Of a stretch of 14,377 bases of DNA, positions 5,959 through 12,118 are shown in pieces. Within the stretch, counting starts at the first letter, position 1; each line of letters opens with the position of its first letter. A program made the position numbers and the translations under genes. The stretch is from an uncultured Pelosinus sp. GTDB taxonomy: Bacteria; Bacillota; Negativicutes; UMGS1260. The notes under the pieces were generated by a model. That model saw only the letters and a program-made list of their open reading frames with translations. It was not told where the DNA came from and searched no databases. The stretch lies in the NCBI GenBank assembly GCA_900550105.1, contig URQW01000068.1:1-14377 (forward strand). The letters run 5' to 3'.

Positions 5959-7455
5959 TTGTCGAAAAATTCCTTTCGGGTGTTTATGGCTTGCTTGTGT
6001 ATTTTTTTTATTTGTCTTGTCTGCGTTTCATCACCTTTTCAAACTCTCTATAAATTGCCGCAAGATATTCATATTCTACAAGGGGAAGAGACTTCTTTTA
6101 CCGTTTTTTTTCCTTTGTCTGTTGTTGTCGCCCCACAGGAAAATCGCGAACAGAGTATTATTGTAAAAGATAATATGAATACTACGTCTGATAGTTGGTC
6201 TCATCCTGTGCGCCTAAAAACTGTTTCGCTAGGTACGACGACAATCCAGTTTAATTTATTTGGCTTGATTCCAGTGCGCACCGTGCATGTCGATGTACTG
6301 CCTACCTTAAAATTGGTGCCTGGCGGGCATTCTATCGGTGTTGTGCTTCATTCACAGGGCGTGATTGTAGTCGGCTATTCGCCTATTTTAGGCGAGGAAG
6401 AAAAAGCTTTAAATCCGGCGCGAGAAGCAGGCTTGTTAGTTGGTGACGTAGTGTTAGCTGTCAATGGAACGCCGATTGAAAGTGATACACAGTTATCTGA
6501 AATGATTGATCGCGCTGGCAAAGAAAAGATTTTACTCGATTTACTGGTTAAGCGCGGCGAAACAAAGTTGTCTCTGGCCATGCGACCGCTGTTTTGTTCG
6601 GAAACGCAACGCTATCGTCTCGGGCTATTTGTGCGCGACAGTGCGGCCGGCGTCGGTACTTTGACTTATTATGACCCAGAGTCTAAAATATATGGCGCTT
6701 TAGGCCATGTAATTACCGATAGTGATACAAATCAGGCGATTGATTGTGAGCAGGGGAAAATTGTTTCTGCCGTAGTTTCCGGAATTCAGCAAGGAAAACG
6801 GGGACAGCCAGGCGAAAAAATCGGCGTTTTTCTGGAAGAAAATAAATTGCTTGGCGATATTCAAAAGAATACTAATTTTGGTATTAGCGGTGAATTGGCC
6901 GAACCACTAGACAATGATCTGTATACGGAAGCTTTACCTGTAGCATCCATGAATCAGGTTCAAACAGGGCCTGCTGAAATTTTAACTGTTGTTGACGGAC
7001 AAACGATTGAAAGATTTTCTATTGAAATCCAAAAAGTGAATTTGCAGGAAGTTCCTGAGGGAAAAGGTCTGGTGATTCAAATTACCGATCCGCGGCTTTT
7101 GGCAAAGACCGGTGGGATAGTACAGGGAATGAGCGGTAGCCCCATTATTCAGCAAGGCAAGCTAGTTGGTGCTGTAACTCATGTGTTTGTCCATGACCCA
7201 ACGAAGGGATATGGATGCTTTATTGACTGGATGCTTATGGAAAGTGGGATCTTGCCGAAGCAAAAAGAGAGAGCAGTGAGTCAACTCTTTACAAGAGTTT
7301 CTCACTGCTCTCTTTTCTATCGACCTATTTTAGTGTACAATGAGAGCAAAAGATCAAATAATGTCCCTAATATATCATTTTCTAGTAAATGTGTATTTTT
7401 TTTCCAATTTAGGAAGGGAATTGCTTTCGCTTGTCGAATCGATCTTATAGATTAA
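5959..7455 (+). CDS. spoIVB: SpoIVB serine peptidase (sporulation), with abnormal C-terminal extension
   Basis: Forespore-secreted protease that starts the sigma-K checkpoint by cleaving SpoIVFA, so that SpoIVFB can process pro-sigma-K. The TTG at 5959 is preceded by GAGGGAGGGGGG. Residues 6-25 form a hydrophobic signal anchor; a PDZ domain spans about 113-200; the SpoIVB peptidase S55 domain follows. The catalytic triad is visible as H250 (GALGHV), D377 and S392 (GMSGSP). Each is offset by +14 from the B. subtilis residues I recall (H236, D363, S378), showing collinearity. B. subtilis SpoIVB is about 426 residues, so this one should end near 440. Instead the frame stays open to 498. The extra tail reads through a strong hairpin and the spo0A leader and has an Phe/Ser/Cys-rich composition unlike a folded extension. 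A TGA in the next frame at 7277-7279 lies exactly at the expected end, so a frameshift or lost stop is likely. Confidence 0.93.
   Translation: MSKNSFRVFMACLCIFFICLVCVSSPFQTLYKLPQDIHILQGEETSFTVFFPLSVVVAPQENREQSIIVKDNMNTTSDSWSHPVRLKTVSLGTTTIQFNLFGLIPVRTVHVDVLPTLKLVPGGHSIGVVLHSQGVIVVGYSPILGEEEKALNPAREAGLLVGDVVLAVNGTPIESDTQLSEMIDRAGKEKILLDLLVKRGETKLSLAMRPLFCSETQRYRLGLFVRDSAAGVGTLTYYDPESKIYGALGHVITDSDTNQAIDCEQGKIVSAVVSGIQQGKRGQPGEKIGVFLEENKLLGDIQKNTNFGISGELAEPLDNDLYTEALPVASMNQVQTGPAEILTVVDGQTIERFSIEIQKVNLQEVPEGKGLVIQITDPRLLAKTGGIVQGMSGSPIIQQGKLVGAVTHVFVHDPTKGYGCFIDWMLMESGILPKQKERAVSQLFTRVSHCSLFYRPILVYNESKRSNNVPNISFSSKCVFFFQFRKGIAFACRIDLID
7264..7317. terminator. Strong terminator-like hairpin between spoIVB and spo0A
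   Basis: A perfect 13-bp outer stem, AGAGAGCAGTGAG (7268-7280) with CTCACTGCTCTCT (7301-7313), is stacked on a perfect 7-bp inner stem, AACTCTT (7283-7289) with AAGAGTT (7293-7299). The loop is three bases, with a small TC/T internal loop between the stems. A short T-tract follows on the + strand and an A-tract precedes, so it may work in both directions. It lies inside the open spoIVB frame but at the place where SpoIVB should end. It would insulate spo0A from spoIVB transcription. Confidence 0.8.
7431..7440 (+). promoter_or_regulatory. Candidate Spo0A-binding box in the spo0A leader
   Basis: TTGTCGAATC contains an exact match to the 0A-box core TGTCGAA (7432-7438), 36 bp upstream of the spo0A ATG. 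Spo0A binds such boxes and regulates its own gene in Bacillus, so the position suggests autoregulation. By chance an exact 7-mer is expected about twice in this window on both strands, so the placement, not the match alone, carries the weight. The same bases contain GTCGAAT, a partial fit to a sigma-H -10 (RNNGAATWW), with AGGA at 7411-7414 as a poorly spaced -35. No convincing full promoter was found. Confidence 0.45.
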
Positions 7456-7474
7456 TATTCAGGGAGGCTGTACC

Positions 7475-8245
7475 ATGATCAAAGAATCCATCAAAGTAGC
7501 GATTGCCGATGATAATCGGGAGTTTGCCGGTATTATGGAAGAATTTTTGCAGAATCAGGCGGATATTGAATTGGTAGGCGTAGCCTACAATGGTGAAGAA
7601 ATTTTAAAGGTAATTGATGAACAGAGTCCTGATGTGGTTATTCTTGATATTATTATGCCTCATCTTGACGGAATTGGTGTATTAGAACAATTAAATTCCC
7701 GCGGGGGAAAACGACCTAAAATTATTATGCTGACAGCTTTTGGCCAGGAAGGTATTACCCAGCGCGTTGTTGAACTTGGCGCTGACTATTATGTACTCAA
7801 GCCGTTTAATATGGACGTACTCGTCAGCCGTATTCGCCAGCTAGCGACAACGTTGACTTCGCAGCGTCCAGTGGTAGCCCAGGCCATTAAAGCCCGACCG
7901 ATTGATGTGGAAGTAACGAACATTATTCGTGAAATTGGAATTCCTGCTCACATTAAAGGCTATCAGTATCTACGTGATGCTATTATGATGATCATTAATG
8001 AAATGGAGTTGCTTGGCGCTGTGACCAAGGTGCTCTATCCGATGATTGCCGAAAAGTATTCGACAACGCCGTCGCGTGTAGAAAGAGCGATTCGTCATGC
8101 CATTGAAGTAGCATGGAGCCGCGGTAATATTGATATGATTAACCGCTTGTTTGGCTATACCGTAAAATTGGAAAAAGGCAAGCCAACCAATTCTGAATTT
8201 ATGGCGATGATTGCTGACAAACTAAGAATGGAAATGCGAGCTTAA
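7475..8245 (+). CDS. spo0A: Sporulation master regulator Spo0A
   Basis: Response regulator that, once phosphorylated, commits the cell to sporulation by binding 0A boxes. The 256-residue protein has a receiver domain (about 6-125) with acidic pocket D12-D13, phospho-acceptor D58 in VILDIIMP, T87 and K109 (YVLKPF). A linker precedes the Spo0A-specific C-terminal six-helix DNA-binding domain (about 150-256). That domain carries the highly conserved YLRDAI segment and the recognition helix STTPSRVERAIRHAIEVAW. The ATG follows CAGGGAGGC by a good spacing. It is slightly shorter than B. subtilis Spo0A (267), as is usual in anaerobes. The neighbour upstream is spoIVB, the classic pairing in endospore formers. 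A terminator follows closely, so it is probably monocistronic. Its presence strongly supports a spore-forming or recently spore-forming host. Confidence 0.98.
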   Translation: MIKESIKVAIADDNREFAGIMEEFLQNQADIELVGVAYNGEEILKVIDEQSPDVVILDIIMPHLDGIGVLEQLNSRGGKRPKIIMLTAFGQEGITQRVVELGADYYVLKPFNMDVLVSRIRQLATTLTSQRPVVAQAIKARPIDVEVTNIIREIGIPAHIKGYQYLRDAIMMIINEMELLGAVTKVLYPMIAEKYSTTPSRVERAIRHAIEVAWSRGNIDMINRLFGYTVKLEKGKPTNSEFMAMIADKLRMEMRA

Positions 8246-8278
8246 AAGTAAACTTATAAAGCTACATAAAAGAGTCGA

Positions 8279-8306
8279 AAAAAGCCGTGAATGTTCACGG
8301 CTTTTT
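8279..8306 (+). terminator. Rho-independent terminator after spo0A
   Basis: AAAAAGCCGTGAA (8279-8291) is complementary to TTCACGGCTTTTT (8294-8306); the innermost A-T pairs must open to give a real loop. The GC-rich core followed by five T's is a standard terminator. An ATG at 8291 inside the loop is in frame with nudF but cannot sensibly be its start. Confidence 0.85.
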
Positions 8307-8332
8307 CTGCGATTTACTACGAGGTGATTAGG

Positions 8333-8866
8333 ATGGAATTAAAAGAAACAATGCTTTTGAGTGAACAGGTTTTTTCTGGATCGATTATTACGGTTTGTCA
8401 GGATCAGATCGAATTACCAAATGGACGTAAGACAAAACGCGACGTAGTGCTTCATCCTGGCGCCGCGGCGATTGTGCCAGTTACGAAAGCAGGAAAGCTG
8501 GTACTAGTGCGTCAGTACCGCTATCCAGTACAGACTGTATTATTAGAAATTCCAGCAGGTAAGTTAGATCAAGGGGAAAGCCCGGAAGTTTGTGCGCGGC
8601 GAGAATTGGAAGAAGAAACAGGTTTTCAAGCGGGAACTTTAACAAAGTTGACAGCGATCTATACAGCACCGGGTTTTTCCAATGAAATCATTCATATTTA
8701 TTTAGCTCAGGAATTGACGAAGACCAAGCAGCAGCTTGATAGTGATGAATTTTTAAATGTAGAGGAATATTCGCGCGAACAAGTACAGGCAATGATTCGT
8801 TCCGGCGAAATTTGTGATGCAAAAAGCATTACAGGAATTATGCTAGCGGAAAGCTTATTGCGATGA
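8333..8866 (+). CDS. nudF: ADP-ribose pyrophosphatase, Nudix hydrolase (NudF/YqkG type)
   Basis: Hydrolyses ADP-ribose to AMP and ribose 5-phosphate, clearing a reactive product of NAD turnover. A perfect Nudix box GX5EX7REUXEEXGU runs from G76 to F98 (GKLDQGE then RRELEEETGF) and supplies the Mg2+-binding glutamates. The upstream PVTKAGKLVLVRQYRYPV and downstream YTAPGFSNE motifs are typical of the ADP-ribose subfamily. The start at ATG 8333 gives 177 residues and has GAGGTG at 8321-8326 upstream; the longer frame from 8291 begins inside the spo0A terminator. It shares an ATGA overlap with the next gene. Only 26 bp separate it from the terminator, so its promoter must lie in or before that hairpin, or it relies on read-through. 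nudF next to spoIIM and xerD is also the B. subtilis order. Confidence 0.93.
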   Translation: MELKETMLLSEQVFSGSIITVCQDQIELPNGRKTKRDVVLHPGAAAIVPVTKAGKLVLVRQYRYPVQTVLLEIPAGKLDQGESPEVCARRELEEETGFQAGTLTKLTAIYTAPGFSNEIIHIYLAQELTKTKQQLDSDEFLNVEEYSREQVQAMIRSGEICDAKSITGIMLAESLLR

Positions 8867-10065
8867 GACAGTTTCAGGCTGATTTTCATATCCATGTTGG
8901 GATGAGTGAAAGCGGACGCTGGATTAAGATTCCAACGTCCGCGAAATTGACTGTTCGCAATATTTTAGAGGAAGCAGCGTACAAGGGAATTGATTTTCTC
9001 GGTATTATTGATGCCCTGTCGCCGCTGGTTCAGTCAGATTTAGCCTGTCTGGAAGCGGAAGGGCTGCTAACGCCTTTAGCGGCAGGCGGGTATATCTATC
9101 AAGGGAAAAAAAATCCCGTTTATCTGATTCTTGGAGCTGAAGTAGAAACGACAGAAGTCGGCGGCGGTGTCTGTCATACGCTGTTATATTTACCGGATCG
9201 TATGGCTATTGCGGCGCTGACGAAGCATTTAAGCGCTTTTATAAAAAATGTGAATATGAGCTCGCAAAATGCTCATATGACCCTTGGACAGCTAGTGGAT
9301 CTTGCGTCAGAGCATGAGGCAATCATTGTTCCTGCTCATATTTTCACGCCCTTTAAGAGCTTGTATGGGGCGACAGCAAGCCGAATGGAAAAGATCCTTA
9401 CAGATACACAGCGTAGTAAAATTGCTGGTGCTGAAATCGGGTTGAGTGCTGATAGCCTGTTGGCTGATTGTATTGGCGAGTTAGCTGATTTTACACTGTT
9501 AAGTAATTCTGATGCCCATTCACTTGACCGGATTGGTCGGGAAAGTAATACGATTTTGTTAGCTGAGCCTAGTTTTTCGGAATATAAAAAATTATTACTC
9601 CGTCACGATGGCCGCAGAATTTTAAAAAATTACGGTTTGGATCCAAGACTTGGTAAATATCACAAGACACATTGTTTAGACTGTGGCAATCATGAAACGT
9701 TTATAAGTCTTGCAGCAAACAAGTTTGCCTGTGGGTGTTGCCAAAGCCTGAAAGTGGTGCGAGGCGTTTTTGATCGGATTCAGCAAATCGCTGATTACAG
9801 TAAGCCGCGTCATCCTGATCATCGACCTCCTTATCATTATCAACTTCCGCTTAACTTTTTGCCAGGAATCGGCGCTAAGACAGCGAAAAAGCTGCGAGAT
9901 TCTTTTGTTTCAGAATTTTATATCTTACATGAAGCTTCCTATGAAGAACTGAGCTCAGTAGTAAAAGACAAAGTAGCAACGATCATTTTAGGGGCCAGGG
10001 ACGGTTCGTTGGCGATTAATGCTGGCGGCGGTGGCTTTTATGGTAAGGTTATTAGTGATTCTTAA
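8863..10065 (+). CDS. Endonuclease Q-like PHP-domain protein (TIGR00375 family)
   Basis: Relative of endonuclease Q, which nicks DNA 5' of uracil, hypoxanthine, xanthine and abasic sites in Thermococcus and some Bacillus. The 400-residue length fits. A PHP phosphoesterase domain supplies likely metal ligands D7/H9/H11 (ADFHIH), D50, E93, H105, H159, and D217/H219 (SNSDAHS). A zinc-finger-like segment follows, with C271-x2-C274 and the CGCC cluster 290-293. Then comes the conserved DHRPPYHYQLPL stretch (319-330) and a helix-hairpin-helix, LPGIGAKTAKKL (333-344), suited to DNA binding. In the archaeal enzyme the D50 region reads, as I recall, GDFTHP; here it is IDALSP, so a histidine is replaced and activity is not assured. 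The ATG overlaps the nudF stop (ATGA), implying co-translation of two damage-clearing enzymes. The family call is firm; enzymatic function is inferred. Confidence 0.85.
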   Translation: MRQFQADFHIHVGMSESGRWIKIPTSAKLTVRNILEEAAYKGIDFLGIIDALSPLVQSDLACLEAEGLLTPLAAGGYIYQGKKNPVYLILGAEVETTEVGGGVCHTLLYLPDRMAIAALTKHLSAFIKNVNMSSQNAHMTLGQLVDLASEHEAIIVPAHIFTPFKSLYGATASRMEKILTDTQRSKIAGAEIGLSADSLLADCIGELADFTLLSNSDAHSLDRIGRESNTILLAEPSFSEYKKLLLRHDGRRILKNYGLDPRLGKYHKTHCLDCGNHETFISLAANKFACGCCQSLKVVRGVFDRIQQIADYSKPRHPDHRPPYHYQLPLNFLPGIGAKTAKKLRDSFVSEFYILHEASYEELSSVVKDKVATIILGARDGSLAINAGGGGFYGKVISDS

Positions 10066-10072
10066 AAGAAAA

Positions 10073-10101
10073 GTCTAAGAGCTCCTTCTTTTGCATACAC
10101 T
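10073..10101 (+). promoter_or_regulatory. Candidate sigma-E (mother-cell) promoter for spoIIM
   Basis: CATACACT at 10094-10101 is an exact match to the sigma-E -10 consensus CATACAHT. Exactly 14 nt upstream, GTCTAAG (10073-10079) fits four of the five defined positions of the -35 consensus ZHATAXX. Transcription would begin near 10108, upstream of the GAGGTGGGG ribosome site and ATG 10136. spoIIM is a sigma-E gene in B. subtilis. This is the best-supported promoter in the window. Confidence 0.65.
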
Positions 10102-10135
10102 GAAACGAGTGATAGCAAAAGAGGTGGGGCGGGAC

Positions 10136-10780
10136 ATGCTCAAAAGCTTGCAATACAGCATTCGGATGTTTTTACGAAACCATATCGTAGCCTTTTTCTT
10201 TATGGTTTTATTTTTTTCTGTGGGAATTGTCGTAGGTGCTCTTGCGGTAAAAGTATTGCCTGATGAACAGAAAATCGAACTAGCCGGTTATTTGCACCTC
10301 TTTTTTTCCGGGCTATCGCAAGGCACAGAAGTGAATAAGCTGGAGCTTTTTGGCAGTGCCCTATGGAATCAAAGTAAAGTCGTCTTATTTATGTGGATTC
10401 TGGGCTTTACCATAGTGGGAATCCCTTTTGTGATTTTTCTTGTATTTACGCGAGGGTTTATTATTGGTTTTACTGTGGGCTTTTTAGTGAATGAGTATGT
10501 AATGCGCGGCCTGCTGTTTGCTTTTGCCGCTGTCATTCCCCATAGCATTTTTTCGGTTCCTGCTGTACTAGTGGCAGGCGTAGCTGCGGCAAGCTTTTCA
10601 TGGATGCTTTTGAAGCGGCGCGGTAAAGGCAAACGCGGTATTGTGGCGGAAGCAGTCAGTTACAGCTTTATTTGTTTTGTCATGCTGTGCTTGATGATAA
10701 CAGCAGCCGCGGTAGAAGTTTATATTTCACCTGTATTTATGAAACTTGCTGCTGGCTTTTTAGTCGGTCACACACCTTAA
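10136..10780 (+). CDS. spoIIM: Stage II sporulation protein M
   Basis: Polytopic membrane protein of the SpoIID-SpoIIM-SpoIIP complex, which remodels septal peptidoglycan and drives engulfment of the forespore. The 214-residue product (DUF95 family) shows about five hydrophobic spans, near 17-39, 82-104, 107-130, 137-158 and 175-196. It has the family pattern FTRGFIIGFTVGFLVN and a PHSIFSVPAVL segment before the fourth span. The ATG at 10136 is chosen over an in-frame TTG at 10091: GAGGTGGGG lies just upstream, the length equals that of the B. subtilis protein, and the longer form would begin inside the candidate sigma-E -10 box. SpoIID and SpoIIP are not in this window. A terminator starts at the stop codon. 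Confidence 0.94.
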   Translation: MLKSLQYSIRMFLRNHIVAFFFMVLFFSVGIVVGALAVKVLPDEQKIELAGYLHLFFSGLSQGTEVNKLELFGSALWNQSKVVLFMWILGFTIVGIPFVIFLVFTRGFIIGFTVGFLVNEYVMRGLLFAFAAVIPHSIFSVPAVLVAGVAAASFSWMLLKRRGKGKRGIVAEAVSYSFICFVMLCLMITAAAVEVYISPVFMKLAAGFLVGHTP

Positions 10781-10816
10781 GGGGCTATCGCTGTTCGAAG
10801 CGAGGGCCCCTTTTTC
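10779..10816 (+). terminator. Rho-independent terminator after spoIIM
   Basis: AAGGGGC (10779-10785) pairs with GCCCCTT (10806-10812). A second stem, TCGCT (10788-10792) with AGCGA (10799-10803), caps it, and five T's follow at 10811-10815. It begins within the spoIIM TAA codon. It closes the nudF-spoIIM group. Confidence 0.85.
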
Positions 10817-10891
10817 GCGCATAAAGGTAAGTAGCAGTGAATAGATATATAACAGGCATTATGTAAAAATTGCCGGAAAAGAGGAACAGAC

Positions 10892-11089
10892 ATGAGAAAG
10901 TTAAGCAAAATTTCTTGCTTGGTCTTGATACTTTTTCTTGGTTTCGTGCTGGCTTTTTTGCTGTTTACTTTTTGGCACAGCCGTGTTCCCAGCAGCACGA
11001 TACCGGATCGGCCCATTCAGGAAAAGCCCTTGCGTGTTCATGCCTTGTCCGCAGTTTTTGCCGATAGTTTACAAAAGAGCGAAAAATAA
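10892..11089 (+). CDS. Small single-span membrane protein of unknown function
   Basis: A 65-residue ORF not recognised as a named family. It starts with a short basic tail (MRKLSK), then a strongly hydrophobic span (about 8-28), HSR, and a Pro-rich soluble tail (SSTIPDRPIQEKP) ending LRVHALSAVFADSLQKSEK. An N-in/C-out single-pass protein or an uncleaved signal anchor is likely. GAGG at 10881-10884 sits 7 nt before the ATG, which supports real translation. It lies between spoIIM and xerD. B. subtilis has there the small membrane protein YqzK (DUF4227) and fur, and the tail EKPLRVHAL faintly recalls the P-x-V-K-V end of that family. This is a positional guess only. Two overlapping frames (from 10870 and 10938) lack such signals. 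No function is assigned. Confidence 0.6.
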   Translation: MRKLSKISCLVLILFLGFVLAFLLFTFWHSRVPSSTIPDRPIQEKPLRVHALSAVFADSLQKSEK

Positions 11090-11209
11090 TTCTTTATCCG
11101 ACAGGAAAAGAAAGGAATCCCTTATTGCGGCGTGGAATAAACAACCAATAATGAAGCCTGAAATAGGCGTCAAGCGGTAGGCTAAATACGGGCAGAAAAA
11201 AGGGTGATC
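11090..11209 (+). other. Intergenic leader upstream of xerD
   Basis: This 120-bp gap holds no convincing gene or terminator. AGCCT at 11155-11159 can pair weakly with either AGGC at 11165-11168 or AGGCT at 11179-11183, and TAGGC is repeated at 11164 and 11178. No clear sigma-A promoter was identified, so whether xerD has its own promoter here is undecided. Confidence 0.35.
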
Positions 11210-12100
11210 ATGATGGATAGTTATGTTAATTCGTTCATTAACTACCTTGCCGTTGAGCGAGGCCTGGCTCCTAATACCTTAGAATCCTATGGACGAGACT
11301 TACGGCAATTTCAAAGCTATTTACAGTCTAGTGACATGGATATGGTGAAAGACTCTGATCGGACAATTATCATGGGTTATTTGCAAAGCCTACAAGGAAA
11401 GGGGCGGGCTGTTTCCACTATTTCACGTAATTTAGCTGCCATAAAATCATTTTATCAATATCTGCTTAGAGAACATTATGTGGAAAAAGATCCTGCCGCA
11501 ACGTTAGAAGCACCGAAACTAGAGAAAAAACTACCGAAAATTCTAACGATCAAAGAAGTGGAAGAGCTGCTTCGACAGCCCAATTCTTTTTTGCCAGCAG
11601 GAATGCGCGATAAGGCTATGCTAGAACTGCTCTACGCAACAGGTATTCGTGTTTCTGAACTTATCTCTTTAAATATATCTGATGTGAATTTGGACATGGG
11701 CTATATTAAATGTTTTGGCACCGGCGCGAAAGAACGAATTGTTCCGCTGGGATCCATTGCCGCGAAGGCGGTTCAGGAGTATATCCAAAAAGGAAGACTT
11801 AAGCTTGTTCGCAGCTATGAGGAACCTGCCTTGTTTGTAAATCACCATGGTAAACGGTTAACTCGCCAGGGTTTTTGGAAGATTATAAAAAAATATGCGC
11901 AAGAGGCTCATATCTTAAAAGATATTACGCCTCATACGCTACGACATTCTTTTGCGACTCATTTATTGGAAAATGGCGCCGATCTACGTAGTGTACAGGA
12001 AATGCTGGGTCACGCCGATATTTCGACAACGCAGATTTATACGCATGTTACGAAAAATCATTTAAAAGAAGTTTACGATAAGACGCATCCAAGGGCATAG
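11210..12100 (+). CDS. xerD: Site-specific tyrosine recombinase XerD
   Basis: Works with XerC (or CodV) at dif to resolve chromosome dimers. The 296-residue length matches known XerD proteins. The N-terminal SAM-like domain (about 1-90) has the characteristic FINYLAVERGLAPNTLESYGRDL. The catalytic domain has the full active-site set: R147 (ATGIRVSEL), K174 (GAKERIVPLG), H242-x2-R245 (HTLRHSFATHLL), H268 (LGHADISTTQ) and nucleophile Y277 (IYTHV). The expected GKGNKE loop reads FGTGAKE here, a small variation. Starts at ATG 11210 or ATG 11213 are both reasonable after AGGGTGATC; 11210 is chosen. It is followed 18 bp later by deoB, as in B. subtilis (ripX-drm), so this is housekeeping XerD and not a mobile-element integrase. 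In B. subtilis fur lies directly upstream; it is absent here. Confidence 0.95.
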   Translation: MMDSYVNSFINYLAVERGLAPNTLESYGRDLRQFQSYLQSSDMDMVKDSDRTIIMGYLQSLQGKGRAVSTISRNLAAIKSFYQYLLREHYVEKDPAATLEAPKLEKKLPKILTIKEVEELLRQPNSFLPAGMRDKAMLELLYATGIRVSELISLNISDVNLDMGYIKCFGTGAKERIVPLGSIAAKAVQEYIQKGRLKLVRSYEEPALFVNHHGKRLTRQGFWKIIKKYAQEAHILKDITPHTLRHSFATHLLENGADLRSVQEMLGHADISTTQIYTHVTKNHLKEVYDKTHPRA

Positions 12101-12118
12101 ACTAAAGGGGGGGCTTTC

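Noticed and set aside
5786..6166. Alternative frame spanning the recN end and spoIVB start (126 codons)
   Set aside because: It overlaps recN, a terminator and the well-supported spoIVB frame, and its product has no recognisable motif.
8058..8065. Reverse-strand 0A-box core (TTCGACA) in spo0A, and a similar one in xerD near 12014
   Set aside because: Both lie deep in coding sequence, and about two such heptamers are expected by chance in a window this size.
8291..8332. ATG at 8291 as the nudF start
   Set aside because: It lies in the loop of the spo0A terminator and has no ribosome site; ATG 8333 has GAGGTG upstream.
10091..10135. TTG at 10091 as the spoIIM start
   Set aside because: It overlaps the candidate sigma-E -10 and gives a protein longer than the family; ATG 10136 has a strong ribosome site.
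10777..11016. Minus-strand ORF across the spoIIM terminator and the small membrane protein
   Set aside because: It reads through a terminator hairpin, and its sequence looks like the antisense of the small hydrophobic gene.
10938..11180. Second 80-codon frame upstream of xerD
   Set aside because: It lacks a ribosome site and overlaps the better-supported 65-residue ORF; its second half runs through low-information intergenic sequence.
11210..12100. Tyrosine recombinase as a sign of an integrated element
   Set aside because: Length, motifs and the xerD-deoB neighbourhood mark it as housekeeping XerD; no attachment repeats or phage genes are nearby.
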